Notes: generated by a model from the sequence alone, not told the origin. Shown: positions 35,802 through 45,429, numbered from the stretch's first letter. The stretch: 64,000 nt of DNA from an uncultured Oscillospiraceae bacterium (GCA_948471205.1 CAOKRT010000002.1:1-64000), one strand, 5' to 3'. Numbers and translations are program-made.

Positions 35802-36566
35802 TCACTGCGGTTTTGAATTTAATTTATATATTTCATAAAGACCGGTAAAAATCAGATTTTCATCAAATATGATTTTATGGGCACACATGCCGATTATCGT
35901 TTCGGCAAAGCCGCCTGTTGCCGCAATGGTAATATCCTTAAAACCAATACTTTCTTTAACCCTGTCAACCATTCCGTCTATCATTGCCGCATGTGCAGTA
36001 ATGGTGCCGATACGGATACAGTCCTGCGTATTTGTTCCTATCGTTTTTTCTGCCGCCGTCATCTCAATTTCAGGAAGCTGCGAAGCCATGGCAGATAATG
36101 CTTTCATTGATGTGCACGGTCCCGCCGCAATCATTCCGCCAAGATATTCCGCTTTTTCATTAAGAACAGAAAACGTTGTGGCTGTTCCTATATCAACCAC
36201 AATTGCAGGCAGTTTATATTTTACAGCAGCACCTGCCGCCGCTGTGATAAGATCCGCCCCCAGTTTGGCAGGATTATCATATTTCAGACGCAGCCCCGTA
36301 TTTATATCACACGTAACAAACAGCGGTTTTAAACAAAATATTTTTTCGCAGGATTTTTCAATTAAATTGTTTATTTCAGGCACAACAGAGGAAACCGCTA
36401 TTCCGGACACAGATTGATTATCTGAAAAAATACGGATATTTTTTATATAATAATCAATACTTTCTTTTTTTTCTGTGGCAAAACGATGCTTGCGCATCAC
36501 ACTGCCGTTTTCGGATAATAAAGCAAGCTCAATACTTGTATTTCCGATGTCTATTCCAAGTATCAT
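35802..36566 (-). CDS. coaX: Type III pantothenate kinase
   Basis: 254 aa. It has the ASKHA-fold motifs of CoaX: MILGIDIGNTSIELALL, KLGADLITAAAGA, IVVDIGTATTFSVLNE and GGMIAAGP. It phosphorylates pantothenate, the first committed CoA step, and is insensitive to CoA feedback in the family. Its start overlaps the coaBC stop by four bases (ATGA). It is the last gene of the panG-panB-panC-panD-coaBC-coaX operon. Confidence 0.95.
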   Translation of the reverse strand: MILGIDIGNTSIELALLSENGSVMRKHRFATEKKESIDYYIKNIRIFSDNQSVSGIAVSSVVPEINNLIEKSCEKIFCLKPLFVTCDINTGLRLKYDNPAKLGADLITAAAGAAVKYKLPAIVVDIGTATTFSVLNEKAEYLGGMIAAGPCTSMKALSAMASQLPEIEMTAAEKTIGTNTQDCIRIGTITAHAAMIDGMVDRVKESIGFKDITIAATGGFAETIIGMCAHKIIFDENLIFTGLYEIYKLNSKPQ

Positions 36567-37774
36567 CCGTTTTTCCTCTTATCGTGATAAATCTTTAATG
36601 CCTGGTTCAGTACCTCTTCAGCCGCTTTTTTCTTTGAAAGAATATCAAATTCTTTCACAAAACCTTCCGTAATAACCGTAATTTTATTTGTATCAATGCC
36701 GAAGCCGGCACCTTCGTCTTTCAGATTATTTGCAACAATCATATCACAGTTTTTGGACATAAGTTTTTTCTTTGAGTTTTCAACCAGATTGCTTGTTTCC
36801 ATTGAAAATCCGCATAAAACCTGCCTGTTATTCTTTTTGAAACCTGCCGCTTTCAGTATATCACGGGTGCGTGCAAGTTCAAGTTGAAGCGAATCGCCGT
36901 TCTTTTTTATTTTTTCATCGCTTATATTTTCGATAGTATAATCAGCAACCGCCGCCGCCTTAACAATAATATCGTATTCTTCCATTCTGTTCATAACAGC
37001 ATTATACATATCTGCTGCCGATTCAACATGAACAATTTCGGCAAACAAGGGCGGTTTAATATGAACAGGACCTGAAACCAGCGTAACCTGCGCACCTCTG
37101 CCTGCTGCTGTTTCGGCAACAGCATATCCCATTTTACCGCTTGAGTGATTTGTTATATATCTTACAGGATCTATTTTTTCAACAGTCGGTCCTGCCGTAA
37201 CAAGCACCTTCAGCCCGCTCATATCCTTTTCAAACTGAATTTCCTGCTTTATATATTCAATCAGAATTTCTTCATCGGGCAGCTTTCCCTCTCCCACAGC
37301 AGCACATGCCAGCCTGCCGACTGCCGGTTTTACAATTTCAAAGCCGTAATTCAAAAGTTTTTTCAGATTATCCTGCACAATTGAATTTTTATACATATAT
37401 GTATTCATTGCAGGAGCAACAATGATTTTACAGTCTGCCGCCAAAGCCATTGTGCTGAGCATATCATCGGCAATACCGTTAGCCAGCTTTCCTATAATAT
37501 TTGCCGAAGCCGGCGCAATCATCATAACATCCGCCTTTTGAGAAAGCGAAACATGTGCAACATGAAACTGAAAATTTCTGTCAAATGTATCAACAAGGCA
37601 TTTATTGTTTGTAAGTGTTTCAAATGTTATCGGATTAATAAAATGAACTGCATTCTTTGTCATAACCACATGCACATCCGCACCTTCTTTAACAAGTGCG
37701 CTTGCCACATTCGCCATTTTGTAAGCGGCAATACTGCCTGTAACGCCTAATACTACTGTTTTTCCCTTTAACAT
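36563..37774 (-). CDS. coaBC: Bifunctional phosphopantothenoylcysteine decarboxylase / phosphopantothenate-cysteine ligase
   Basis: 403 aa. The N-terminal flavin decarboxylase CoaC (about 1-180) shows GVTGSIAAYK, APAMNTYMY and the active Cys in GRLACAAVGEG. The C-terminal ligase CoaB (about 188-400) shows TAGPTVEKIDPVRYITNHSSGKMG and KAAAVADY. Together they turn 4'-phosphopantothenate and cysteine into 4'-phosphopantetheine. AGGTTG precedes the ATG. It is coupled to coaX downstream and 9 nt after panD. Confidence 0.95.
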   Translation of the reverse strand: MLKGKTVVLGVTGSIAAYKMANVASALVKEGADVHVVMTKNAVHFINPITFETLTNNKCLVDTFDRNFQFHVAHVSLSQKADVMMIAPASANIIGKLANGIADDMLSTMALAADCKIIVAPAMNTYMYKNSIVQDNLKKLLNYGFEIVKPAVGRLACAAVGEGKLPDEEILIEYIKQEIQFEKDMSGLKVLVTAGPTVEKIDPVRYITNHSSGKMGYAVAETAAGRGAQVTLVSGPVHIKPPLFAEIVHVESAADMYNAVMNRMEEYDIIVKAAAVADYTIENISDEKIKKNGDSLQLELARTRDILKAAGFKKNNRQVLCGFSMETSNLVENSKKKLMSKNCDMIVANNLKDEGAGFGIDTNKITVITEGFVKEFDILSKKKAAEEVLNQALKIYHDKRKNG

Positions 37775-37783
37775 ATTTCAACC

Positions 37784-38182
37784 TCAAACCATATCATTCA
37801 GCAAACCGTGCTTTTCATAATTCGTTATTCTTGTTATACCGTTTTTATCATCAACAAACACAACCTTCGGCGGATTGGTTTTTATCTCATCTTCATTCAT
37901 AAAGGCATACGCCATAATAATTATTTTATCGCCAACCTGAACCTGCCGTGCCGCCGCACCGTTAAGGCAGATTAACCCGCTGCCCCTTTCTCCGGCAATT
38001 GTATATGTTTCAAAACGCTTTCCGTTGTTTATATCTACAATCTGCACACGTTCATATTCATATATTCCCGCAGCCTCCATCAGCTCTTCATCAACTGTAA
38101 TACTGCCAACATAGTCCAGTTCTGCCTGCACAACCGTCGCACGGTGAATTTTTCCTTTTAACATATTAATCATCATAATCAA
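37784..38182 (-). CDS. panD: Aspartate 1-decarboxylase (self-cleaving pyruvoyl enzyme)
   Basis: At most 132 aa. The family core [11 protein letters not shown]...[10 protein letters not shown] contains the Gly-Ser pair where autocleavage makes the pyruvoyl group. It forms beta-alanine for PanC. Start choice is unclear: a TTG at 38182 has AAGGACAG seven bases upstream, while the family-like start MLKGKIHR is at 38164 without a good site. I give the longer form. It lies 10 nt after panC, and its ribosome site overlaps the panC end. Confidence 0.94.
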   Translation of the reverse strand: MIMMINMLKGKIHRATVVQAELDYVGSITVDEELMEAAGIYEYERVQIVDINNGKRFETYTIAGERGSGLICLNGAAARQVQVGDKIIIMAYAFMNEDEIKTNPPKVVFVDDKNGITRITNYEKHGLLNDMV

Positions 38183-38192
38183 TCAACTGTCC

Positions 38193-39032
38193 TTAAATAA
38201 TAAAATTATCAATTAATCTTGTTTTTCCGATATAAACCGCCATTGCAACAAGTGTATTGTTTGAAATAGTATCTTTAACTGTAATATCGTTAAAATCAAC
38301 AACCTCAATATAGTCAATTTCAGCAAGCGGTTCCGTTTCTATATTCTTCTTCATAGCAGAAATTAATTCAGCAGAATTTTTTAAACCGTTTTTAACAAGT
38401 GTTTGCCCCAGAAAAACAGTTTTGCTTAAAATAAGTGCAGCCCTGCGTTCCTCTTCATTCAAATATGTATTTCTGGAGCTTTTCGCCAAACCGTCCTTTT
38501 CTCTGATAATAGGGCAGCCTATAATTTCAACCGGAATATTAAGATCCAGTACCATTCTTTTTATAACAGCAAGCTGCTGGGCATCCTTCTGTCCGAAATA
38601 CGCCTTATCCGGCATTACAATATTAAAAAGTTTGCTTACAACTGTGCATACACCCCTGAAATGAATGGGTCTGCTTTTTCCGCAGAGTTCAGCGGTCGGT
38701 CCGTTCATATCCACAAAAGAGCAAAAACCGTCTGCATACATTTCTTCAGGTTCGGGATTAAATATCAGGTCGGTGCCTGTTGCCTCGCACAGCTTTGCAT
38801 CTGCCTGTAAATCCCTTGGATAGCTTTCCAAATCCTCACTTGGAGCAAATTGCATAGGATTAACAAAAATGCTTACAACCACCTTGTCATTATCCTCAAC
38901 TGCTTTTTTTATAAGACTTTGATGCCCTTCATGCAGATAACCCATAGTGGGCACAAACCCTACGGACAAACCCTGCTTTTTCCAGTTTTTCACCTGTTCC
39001 CTTACTTCGCTTACTGTATGTACAATCCTCAT
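38193..39032 (-). CDS. panC: Pantothenate synthetase
   Basis: 279 aa. The second of two near ATGs (39032) has AAGGTGA at proper spacing. HIGH-like nucleotide binding VPTMGYLHEGHQSLI, VSIFVNPMQFAPSEDLESYPRD, YFGQKDAQQ and KDGLAKSSRNTYL (KMSKS-like) are intact. It joins pantoate and beta-alanine with ATP to give pantothenate. It lies between panB and panD with gaps of 10-20 nt. Confidence 0.97.
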   Translation of the reverse strand: MRIVHTVSEVREQVKNWKKQGLSVGFVPTMGYLHEGHQSLIKKAVEDNDKVVVSIFVNPMQFAPSEDLESYPRDLQADAKLCEATGTDLIFNPEPEEMYADGFCSFVDMNGPTAELCGKSRPIHFRGVCTVVSKLFNIVMPDKAYFGQKDAQQLAVIKRMVLDLNIPVEIIGCPIIREKDGLAKSSRNTYLNEEERRAALILSKTVFLGQTLVKNGLKNSAELISAMKKNIETEPLAEIDYIEVVDFNDITVKDTISNNTLVAMAVYIGKTRLIDNFII

Positions 39033-39051
39033 AATCATTTCACCTTTTATA

Positions 39052-39879
39052 TTAATAGAGTTTTTCTATAACATCTTCGCCAATCTTATATGTATGCTCC
39101 TCAGACGGAAAAGCAGTGCTTTTCACATCTTCATCATACTGTCTGAAAGCTGCTGTCATCAGTTCGCCGATATTGGCATATTTTTTCACAAATTTCGGTG
39201 AAAAATCAGAAAACATTCCAAGCATATCCTGATAAACAAGCACCTGTCCGTCACAGCCGTTTCCTGCTCCGATACCGATTGTAACAATCTGCAGTTTATC
39301 CGTTATGAGCGCAGCCAGCTTTGCGGGAACCGCCTCTATAACAACTGCAAAAGCACCTGCCTCCTGAACAGCCAAAGCATCCTCCAGCAGTTTTCTGGCA
39401 GCCTCCTCTGTTTTTCCCTGAACTCTGTTTCCGCCAAGCGCATTAACAGACTGCGGTGTAAGACCAATGTGTGCGCAAACAGGAATTCCAGCATCCACAA
39501 TTGCTTTAATCTGCGCACAAACCTCTTTTCCGCCCTCCAGCTTAACTGCATTTGCCCTGCCTTCCTTCATCAGTCTGCCTGCATTTACAACTGCATCATA
39601 AACGGATGTCTGATAAGACATAAACGGCATATCGGCAACAACAAGCGCATTTTTTGCACCTCTTGAAACAGCGGCAGTATGATGAATCATATCCTCCATT
39701 GTAACCGAAACGGTATCCTCATAACCCAGCATAACATTGCCGAGAGAATCACCCACCAGTATGGAATTGATGCCGGCATCGTTTATCAGTTTTGCTGTGG
39801 AATAATCATATGCCGTAAGCATAGATACTTTTGTTTTTTCCTGTTTTGCCTTTGCAAAAGTTAACACTGTATTTTTCAT
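39052..39879 (-). CDS. panB: 3-methyl-2-oxobutanoate hydroxymethyltransferase
   Basis: 275 aa. It contains [45 protein letters not shown] and [10 protein letters not shown], the standard PanB blocks with the metal-binding Asp residues. It transfers a hydroxymethyl group from methylene-tetrahydrofolate to 2-oxoisovalerate, making ketopantoate. AGGAG precedes the ATG; it is 11 nt after panG. Confidence 0.97.
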   Translation of the reverse strand: MKNTVLTFAKAKQEKTKVSMLTAYDYSTAKLINDAGINSILVGDSLGNVMLGYEDTVSVTMEDMIHHTAAVSRGAKNALVVADMPFMSYQTSVYDAVVNAGRLMKEGRANAVKLEGGKEVCAQIKAIVDAGIPVCAHIGLTPQSVNALGGNRVQGKTEEAARKLLEDALAVQEAGAFAVVIEAVPAKLAALITDKLQIVTIGIGAGNGCDGQVLVYQDMLGMFSDFSPKFVKKYANIGELMTAAFRQYDEDVKSTAFPSEEHTYKIGEDVIEKLY

Positions 39880-39890
39880 ATAAAATTCTC

Positions 39891-40748
39891 CTAACGCAAC
39901 ACATTTTTTAATTCAGAATAATCTCTGTTTGGATACTTGTTTTCCGCAATATCAATCAGTTCCTTTGAAAGGATTTTATATAATTTCAAAGCATCTTCAT
40001 TTTCAATTACAGATAAATGCTTTTCAACCGTGGAAATATCATTTCTGTCCACAGGACCTGTCAGTGCATTTAAACAACCGTTCTGACAAAGATTCTGCGC
40101 ATTGTTTAAAAACAACGGTTGAAGCACTTTTTCCGCCGTAGAATCAGAAAAACCGCATTCTCCGAGCTGGCTCAGAGCAATGCGGTAAATACCTATAACC
40201 AAATTGCTTGCCATTACAAGAGAAGAATGATATTTTTGTTTATTATGTGCACGGATAATCTGATAAGGATTTCCAAGGGTTTCAAGAATCCCTTTAACCA
40301 CGGGCATTTTTTCTTCACTGCCCTCAACCGTAAAAAACGCCTGCGAAATTTCTTTATAAGAATTTTCTCTGTCATTTACTGCAAAAGCAGGATGAACGGA
40401 ATAGCCGTATGCACCTGTTAATTCAATATTCTTAAAAACCTCAGCAGATAATGCACCGCTGCAATGGCATAATATTTTATCCTTTAATTTGTATTCTTTA
40501 AGCTGCAAATAAACATCATATATGCAGGAATCCGGCACAGTAATAAAAATAACATCACTGATTGCCGCAAGCTCTTCCATCGATTTGCAGGGCTTACTGT
40601 TTGTAAAATCTGCCGCAGTACAGGCATGATTGTATGTATTGCTGAAATAGCCTGAGATATGCAGATTTTTCGCAAAAAAAGCACGGCCAAGAGTACATCC
40701 GACTCTTCCCGCGCCAATAAATCCTATAGATAAATTTTCACTGTTCAT
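39891..40748 (-). CDS. panG: PanG-type ketopantoate reductase (Rossmann-like plus DUF2520)
   Basis: 285 aa from the second of two adjacent ATGs, preceded by GAGGGTGG. The N-terminal Rossmann motif [16 protein letters not shown], then [19 protein letters not shown] and GYSVHPAFA mark the Rossmann-like/DUF2520 family. In Francisella and some Firmicutes a protein of this type (PanG) replaces PanE for NADPH reduction of ketopantoate to pantoate. Its place as first gene of the pan operon, which has no panE, supports that role strongly. Substrate assignment is from context and family, not from known catalytic residues. Confidence 0.88.
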   Translation of the reverse strand: MNSENLSIGFIGAGRVGCTLGRAFFAKNLHISGYFSNTYNHACTAADFTNSKPCKSMEELAAISDVIFITVPDSCIYDVYLQLKEYKLKDKILCHCSGALSAEVFKNIELTGAYGYSVHPAFAVNDRENSYKEISQAFFTVEGSEEKMPVVKGILETLGNPYQIIRAHNKQKYHSSLVMASNLVIGIYRIALSQLGECGFSDSTAEKVLQPLFLNNAQNLCQNGCLNALTGPVDRNDISTVEKHLSVIENEDALKLYKILSKELIDIAENKYPNRDYSELKNVLR

Positions 40749-40864
40749 CATACCACCCTCTTTTCCTTAAAATCCTGCTCACAGCCGTGTTACAGGTTTT
40801 ATTTAAGACAGTATGAATAAAATATTAAGCACGGTACGGTTTCATCAGAATACCATCCGCAAAT

Positions 40865-40893
40865 AATATACAATATAATTTCTTTTTTGTAAA
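40865..40893 (-). promoter_or_regulatory. Predicted promoter of the pantothenate operon
   Basis: Minus-strand TTTACA (40888-40893), 17-bp spacer, TATATT (40865-40870). It leaves a leader of about 110 nt before panG in which I see no known riboswitch. Confidence 0.5.
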
Positions 40894-41006
40894 GAAAAAC
40901 TGAAAAAATTTTTGTGCAATGCATTTGATACAGCGCTCAAATACTATATATTATTGCACTTTTGTATTTTTTTTTTACATTATTTAACCGTTAAAAAAAA
41001 TTCTGT

Positions 41007-41345
41007 TTATTTTTTGGTATCATGTTCAAAACGGTCTATTAATTGTTCAATAACGCAAAAAATAAATTGTCTGTCTTTAGGGGAAAGCTTCATAGCTCGT
41101 TGGGAAATTTTGTCAAGTTTGATTTTTACACCAATGGCAGTTTCACAGCAAAACATATAATCTAAGGATATGCCTGATAAATTGGAAAATCTGATGAAAA
41201 AGTCTACACTCGGTTCTCTTTTTCCGGTTTCGATATGACTCATATATGTTGTATCATAGCCCAATAATTCTGCAAGTTTTTCCTGTGTCAGATTCTCTTT
41301 CTGACGGTATTCTTTAATGACTTTTCTGTAATAATCTGTCTCCAT
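41007..41345 (-). CDS. XRE-family helix-turn-helix regulator
   Basis: 112 aa from ATG 41345, preceded by AAAGAGGTG. The HTH (IKEYRQKENLTQEKLAELLGYDTTYMSHIETGKREPS, split here into its two helices) occupies residues 8-50. The C-terminal 55 residues are charged and probably dimerise. It diverges from a second small HTH-like gene at 41472, and a perfect palindrome lies between them. Confidence 0.88.
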   Translation of the reverse strand: METDYYRKVIKEYRQKENLTQEKLAELLGYDTTYMSHIETGKREPSVDFFIRFSNLSGISLDYMFCCETAIGVKIKLDKISQRAMKLSPKDRQFIFCVIEQLIDRFEHDTKK

Positions 41346-41408
41346 ACAAGCACCTCTTTCCACTATATATAGTATAGACAATTTACAGATTTTATTTAAT
41401 TGCCTATT

Positions 41409-41423
41409 TGTCAATTATTGACA
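41409..41423. promoter_or_regulatory. Palindromic operator candidate TGTCAA-TTA-TTGACA between two HTH genes
   Basis: The right half is itself the -35 of the rightward gene and the left half reads TTGACA on the other strand, so a bound regulator would cover a -35 on each strand. Confidence 0.5.
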
Positions 41424-41446
41424 TACAGTCATTATTTTGATAATAT
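41418..41446 (+). promoter_or_regulatory. Promoter of the HTH-like gene at 41472
   Basis: TTGACA (41418-41423), 17-bp spacer, TAATAT (41441-41446). Confidence 0.7.
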
Positions 41447-41471
41447 ATAATAGAAATTATGAGGTTTAATT

Positions 41472-42014
41472 ATGAATCAAAAAATTAAATTTATCCGACA
41501 AACATTAAATTTATCCGAGCGTGATATATCTTCTTTTTTAAATATATCTTCTTACAAGTACACATTTTTGGAAAAAGCCGATGTAAATATTTCCTGTGAT
41601 TTTCTTTTGCTTATTTCCAGAGTTTACGGAATCAGAATGCAGTTACTGACTGACATCGGATATAATAACCATGATTTATTAACCGAACTGGAAAAACAGG
41701 ATTTTTTACAGATAAACAAAGAATCGCTTTTAAACAAATTAAAACAGAACCTTTTACAGAATACAGCCGACAAAATTACTTATAATTCCATAAAACGCGT
41801 AAAAAAATCCATTCAGCAGAAAATAATTGATTCTATTTTATCCGTAATTGAAGAAAATAATATGAGTGTTCGTGATTTTTCATTGATGGTGAACATGGAT
41901 AAAGAAAATATAGAGGCCATACTTTCAAAAAAACGATTTATTGAAACGGAAGAATTTATTAAGGTAACAAACCTATGTAAAATTGATATAGACAGTATTG
42001 TAAACTGCAGATAA
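41472..42014 (+). CDS. Hypothetical protein with two weak helix-turn-helix regions
   Basis: 180 aa. Residues 1-65 look like an XRE-type HTH (IRQTLNLSERDISSFLNIS...YTFLEKADVNIS...LLLISRVYGI). Residues 120-175 show a second similar pattern (IEENNMSVRDFSLMVNMDKENIEAILSKK). Between them is a Lys/Asn-rich helical linker. It has TGAGG upstream, a good promoter and a terminator after it. It is probably a DNA-binding regulator acting with the divergent XRE gene; target unknown. Confidence 0.7.
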   Translation: MNQKIKFIRQTLNLSERDISSFLNISSYKYTFLEKADVNISCDFLLLISRVYGIRMQLLTDIGYNNHDLLTELEKQDFLQINKESLLNKLKQNLLQNTADKITYNSIKRVKKSIQQKIIDSILSVIEENNMSVRDFSLMVNMDKENIEAILSKKRFIETEEFIKVTNLCKIDIDSIVNCR

Positions 42015-42045
42015 TATAACATAATATAATATAATGTAATAAAAT

Positions 42046-42078
42046 AAAAAGGAGGGAGCCAAGGCTCTCTCCTTTTTT
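42046..42078 (+). terminator. Rho-independent terminator after the double-HTH gene
   Basis: AAAAAGGAGGGAGCC pairs with GGCTCTCTCCTTTTT with one G-T wobble, then more T. Confidence 0.92.
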
Positions 42079-42198
42079 GAATGCTGATTTATCTCGTTGC
42101 CTCAGTCTCTTAGTAAGGATAAAAAATCAGGATTCGGACGTATTGTAAAAACATAAAGATCATTTCTTTAAATGCAGCAAAATTCTGTAATAATGCTT

Positions 42199-43479
42199 TC
42201 AATTTTTTAAAATAACAAAGGAAGTAAAAATATTGCTGTCCAACGTGAATTTTGCATATCCGTTATATTTCTTTGCGATATGAGAAATGCTTTTTAATCC
42301 GTATCCGTGATTTTTATTTTCATCTTTAATTGTTTTTAAATCTTTTTCACAAACTGCCGTATTCTTTATAGTAATAATAATTTCGCTTTTTTCAAAAGCT
42401 ATAGATCCCCATATTTCTTTTGATGCGCCGTTAAAGTTTCTGCATGCTTCAATAGCATTATCAAGAATATTTCCAATAATTAATGCTATTTCAATTTCAT
42501 TAATTTTCACCTTGTTCTGATGCAAATACGCTATATTTGTTTTTATATTTAATTCCCTGCAGCTGTTTAATTTCTTTTCAACAACCGTATCTATAGCCGG
42601 ATGTCCGTTACAAACCACTCTTCCCGTTAACTCAATAATATTCAAATCATGTTTCAACTGCTCAATTGCATCACAGGTGTTCCCATCATATAAAGAAGCA
42701 ATTACAGCGGTATAAGTATTCTGCAGATCATGCCGCATTTTTCTTATTTCTTCATGTGAAATACGAAGATCGGCATAATGCTTTGTCTGTTCATTTATAT
42801 TATCTTTTAATAATGCCAGTTCATAAACTGCTTTTGATTGATCTTTCTGTCTGCTTACAATTTCGTAAATAACAATATTTGAAAAAATCATAAGCATACT
42901 AAAAACAATAAGTTTGGCATTCCCAAAATGACTGTGTGTGGAAATAAGAACCTTATATATTGCAAAACCTATAATCAGCGTAGTAAAAAGCAAAACGCTT
43001 GAAACCAATAAATTTTTTAAATTATTTTCTGCAGCGCTTATTCTTTCTTTCACGATTCTCACAAAAATAACCGTAATAAACGACAGAAAGTTTGATAAAA
43101 ACATTTCAAGTATATAGATAAAACTGTCTGCCTGTGCATGTATAAAATTATTGTTCATAATTAACGCAAGTATACCGCTTACAGATAATTCGGCAGCAAT
43201 GCTGATAACAGATACAGAAACAGCCACAAGCAGTTTTATATGTTGCCCGGCAAGAAAATTCCGCATTATGGATAATACTGCCGCAAAGAAAACTACAGTT
43301 AAAAGAAATCCGTTAAAAATAAGAGAACTTACTGCATACAGAACTGCGGGAATAAAATAGATTAAAAATGTGTTTTTCTTAGAAAAATCATTTTTATTCA
43401 TAAATATACCTGAAAAAACACTGGCAATATATATTTCAAAAATACTGCTGAATATAACCGCCGCATAATTTAATGCCAT
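42199..43479 (-). CDS. AgrC-like sensor histidine kinase (GHKL type)
   Basis: 426 aa. About six membrane segments fill residues 1-200, as in peptide-sensing kinases. The phospho-acceptor region is EEIRKMRHDLQNTYTA (His near residue 250), the N box GNILDNAIEACRNF and the G box HGYGLKSI. It should autophosphorylate on sensing an outside signal and pass the phosphate to the LytTR regulator whose gene shares one base with its start. No agrB/agrD-like peptide genes are found next to it. Confidence 0.9.
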   Translation of the reverse strand: MALNYAAVIFSSIFEIYIASVFSGIFMNKNDFSKKNTFLIYFIPAVLYAVSSLIFNGFLLTVVFFAAVLSIMRNFLAGQHIKLLVAVSVSVISIAAELSVSGILALIMNNNFIHAQADSFIYILEMFLSNFLSFITVIFVRIVKERISAAENNLKNLLVSSVLLFTTLIIGFAIYKVLISTHSHFGNAKLIVFSMLMIFSNIVIYEIVSRQKDQSKAVYELALLKDNINEQTKHYADLRISHEEIRKMRHDLQNTYTAVIASLYDGNTCDAIEQLKHDLNIIELTGRVVCNGHPAIDTVVEKKLNSCRELNIKTNIAYLHQNKVKINEIEIALIIGNILDNAIEACRNFNGASKEIWGSIAFEKSEIIITIKNTAVCEKDLKTIKDENKNHGYGLKSISHIAKKYNGYAKFTLDSNIFTSFVILKN

Positions 43480-44186
43480 TAATATCTCCTGTTTATGTAA
43501 TTATAAAATATTTCCTTGCTTGCTGATTTTCTTCTGAAACTTAAAGGTACTGTTTCACCGTTTTTCAAACAGATTTCTTTATCGTTAATACTTTTAACAT
43601 ACATCATATTTACAATAAAGCCTTGATGAGATTTCACAAAACCGTATATTTTCAAATCGTTATATGTTTGATCAATTTTTCCTATAACTTCATAACTGTC
43701 TCCGTTATAAAGATGATAATTCAAATGCCTGTTGTAACCCTCTATGTAACAAATATCTTTGATTTCAAGATTTACCACTTCGTTCTGCCATCTTACATTA
43801 ACAAATTTATGCAGCATTCTGTATTTTTTCACAATCATCTGAAATGTTTTATTAAATTCAACTCTGTCAATAGGTTTCTTCAAAAAACTGAGCGGTTCTG
43901 TTTCAAAACAGGAAAATACATAATCATAATGACTGGATATATAAACAATTATGAGATTGGGAAATTCATCTCTGAAATACTTTGCAACTTCTATGCCGTT
44001 TATATCACCCAGCTCAATATCCAAAAACAAAATATCGGGCTTGTTATCTAAACAGAATGCAACTAAATCTTTGGCAGAATTAAAGGTTTCAACAACGCTT
44101 TCCGATGATTCATCTAAATTCGACATGATGTATTCCGTTATTATTCTGCAATACTTATCATCATTGTCACAAACTAATATTCTCAT
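43479..44186 (-). CDS. LytTR-family response regulator (AgrA-like)
   Basis: 235 aa. Receiver domain with acidic pocket (LVCDNDD), phospho-acceptor Asp in ILFLDIELGD, and SFLKKPID with the conserved Lys. The C-terminal LytTR domain (about 130-235) shows ICYIEGYNRHLNYH and FVKSHQGFIVNMMYV. It binds direct repeats in target promoters. It is co-transcribed with the kinase downstream. Its upstream region is A/T-rich, and I found no convincing LytTR repeat pair in it. Confidence 0.92.
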   Translation of the reverse strand: MRILVCDNDDKYCRIITEYIMSNLDESSESVVETFNSAKDLVAFCLDNKPDILFLDIELGDINGIEVAKYFRDEFPNLIIVYISSHYDYVFSCFETEPLSFLKKPIDRVEFNKTFQMIVKKYRMLHKFVNVRWQNEVVNLEIKDICYIEGYNRHLNYHLYNGDSYEVIGKIDQTYNDLKIYGFVKSHQGFIVNMMYVKSINDKEICLKNGETVPLSFRRKSASKEIFYNYINRRY

Positions 44187-44392
44187 AATTCACCATAAAT
44201 CATTGAATTTTTATATTATTATACCAAATTTTTCCAAAATAATAAATAGAAAGTTTACATTTTCTGAAAAATATATTTACACAACAATATATTTGGTGGA
44301 AATATATATAATTCTTTTTAAAGATTTATATATTTTTCATAAGTATTCCGGCAAAAACAAAAATTTTCAGATTATAGATGACTTTGCATACA

Positions 44393-44424
44393 AAAAAGAA
44401 CATAGCAGATGCTATGTTCTTTTT
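44393..44424 (-). terminator. Terminator downstream of the esterase gene
   Basis: On the minus strand AAAAAGAACATAGC, ATCT loop and its complement are followed by a T run, 55 nt after the esterase stop. Confidence 0.88.
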
Positions 44425-44478
44425 ATGATTATGAAAATAAAATTCTATAAGTAATATATACAAATACCGCTGAAAAGT

Positions 44479-45429
44479 TTATTTTTTCCGGTTAATCCAG
44501 TCAGTAGATGCGTCCATAGCGGTACGGCATGCATTTGTACGGTCCAATGCATGCAGCATTACAAAATCATGAATGGTACCCTGCACACGAACTGCCGTTA
44601 CATCCACTCCGGCACAGCGAAGTTTTTCACCAAAAGCTTCTCCCTCACTGCGTAAAACATCTGCCTGCCCGTTGATAATCATCGTAGGCGGAAAGCATTT
44701 CAAACAATCTGTACTTGCCCGAAGGGGCGAGGCTGTTATTTGATTTCGTTGCCTTACAGAATCAGTATATTGACACCAAAACCATTTCATTCCTTCCCGA
44801 TACAGATAATAATTTGCCGAAAACTGATGATAACTCTGTGTGTCAAAGCAGGCGTTGGTGACCGGATAATATAACAGCAGCTTATTTATATTCGGACCAT
44901 ACCGCATAGATGACATAAGCACCATTGCAATTGCCATATTTCCGCCAACGCTGTCACCTGCAACCGTAACTGCAGAACAGCCGGCAATTGAAAACCGCTC
45001 CATAAGGATTTCTTTTAAATGTGAAAAGATAAAATAGCACTGTTCAATCGCTGTAGGATACTTTGCTTCCGGCGAACGGGTGTATTCAGGAAACACAACC
45101 AACGAATCTGTTCTTGCCGAAAGTTCCCTTACCAGTTTTTCATGGGTGTGAAAACTGCCGAACACCCAACCGGCGCCATGAATATAAAATATGATATTTT
45201 TGATTTTCTCACATTCAGGGGCAATAAAATACACCGGTATACTGCCCCACTTTTCTGTGTCAATACAAGCTGATGATATATTGGCGGGATATTTATATAC
45301 CGGTGTATTCTGCGCTTCTTCCAGTACCTGTCTGCCTTGCTCCGGAGGCAACTGAAAAATCAACGGCAGCACCGAGCTTTGATTGCAAACAGCCTCCGCT
45401 GCGGGTTCCAGCGGTACACATCGCTTCAT
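44479..45429 (-). CDS. Alpha/beta-hydrolase esterase (acetyl esterase / HSL-like)
   Basis: 316 aa. The oxyanion motif HGAGW (usually HGGG in the hormone-sensitive-lipase group) is near residue 85, the nucleophile Ser in GDSVGGNMA, the Asp in NGQADVLRSEG and the His in GTIHDFVML. It probably hydrolyses short acyl esters in the cytosol, for example acetylated sugars or drugs. AAGGAG precedes the ATG. Its codons look richer in G and C than the A/T-rich regulator genes beside it, a possible sign of acquisition. No operon partner. Confidence 0.9.
   Translation of the reverse strand: MKRCVPLEPAAEAVCNQSSVLPLIFQLPPEQGRQVLEEAQNTPVYKYPANISSACIDTEKWGSIPVYFIAPECEKIKNIIFYIHGAGWVFGSFHTHEKLVRELSARTDSLVVFPEYTRSPEAKYPTAIEQCYFIFSHLKEILMERFSIAGCSAVTVAGDSVGGNMAIAMVLMSSMRYGPNINKLLLYYPVTNACFDTQSYHQFSANYYLYREGMKWFWCQYTDSVRQRNQITASPLRASTDCLKCFPPTMIINGQADVLRSEGEAFGEKLRCAGVDVTAVRVQGTIHDFVMLHALDRTNACRTAMDASTDWINRKK

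Noticed and set aside
42100..42198. Short leftward frame (about 18 residues) after the histidine kinase as an AgrD-like peptide
   Set aside because: Weak ribosome site, no leader/Cys/acidic tail pattern of AgrD and no agrB nearby.
43951..44454. 167-aa rightward frame over the response regulator and the following intergenic region
   Set aside because: Mostly antisense to the LytTR regulator, and its last part runs through a clear terminator hairpin (44393-44424).
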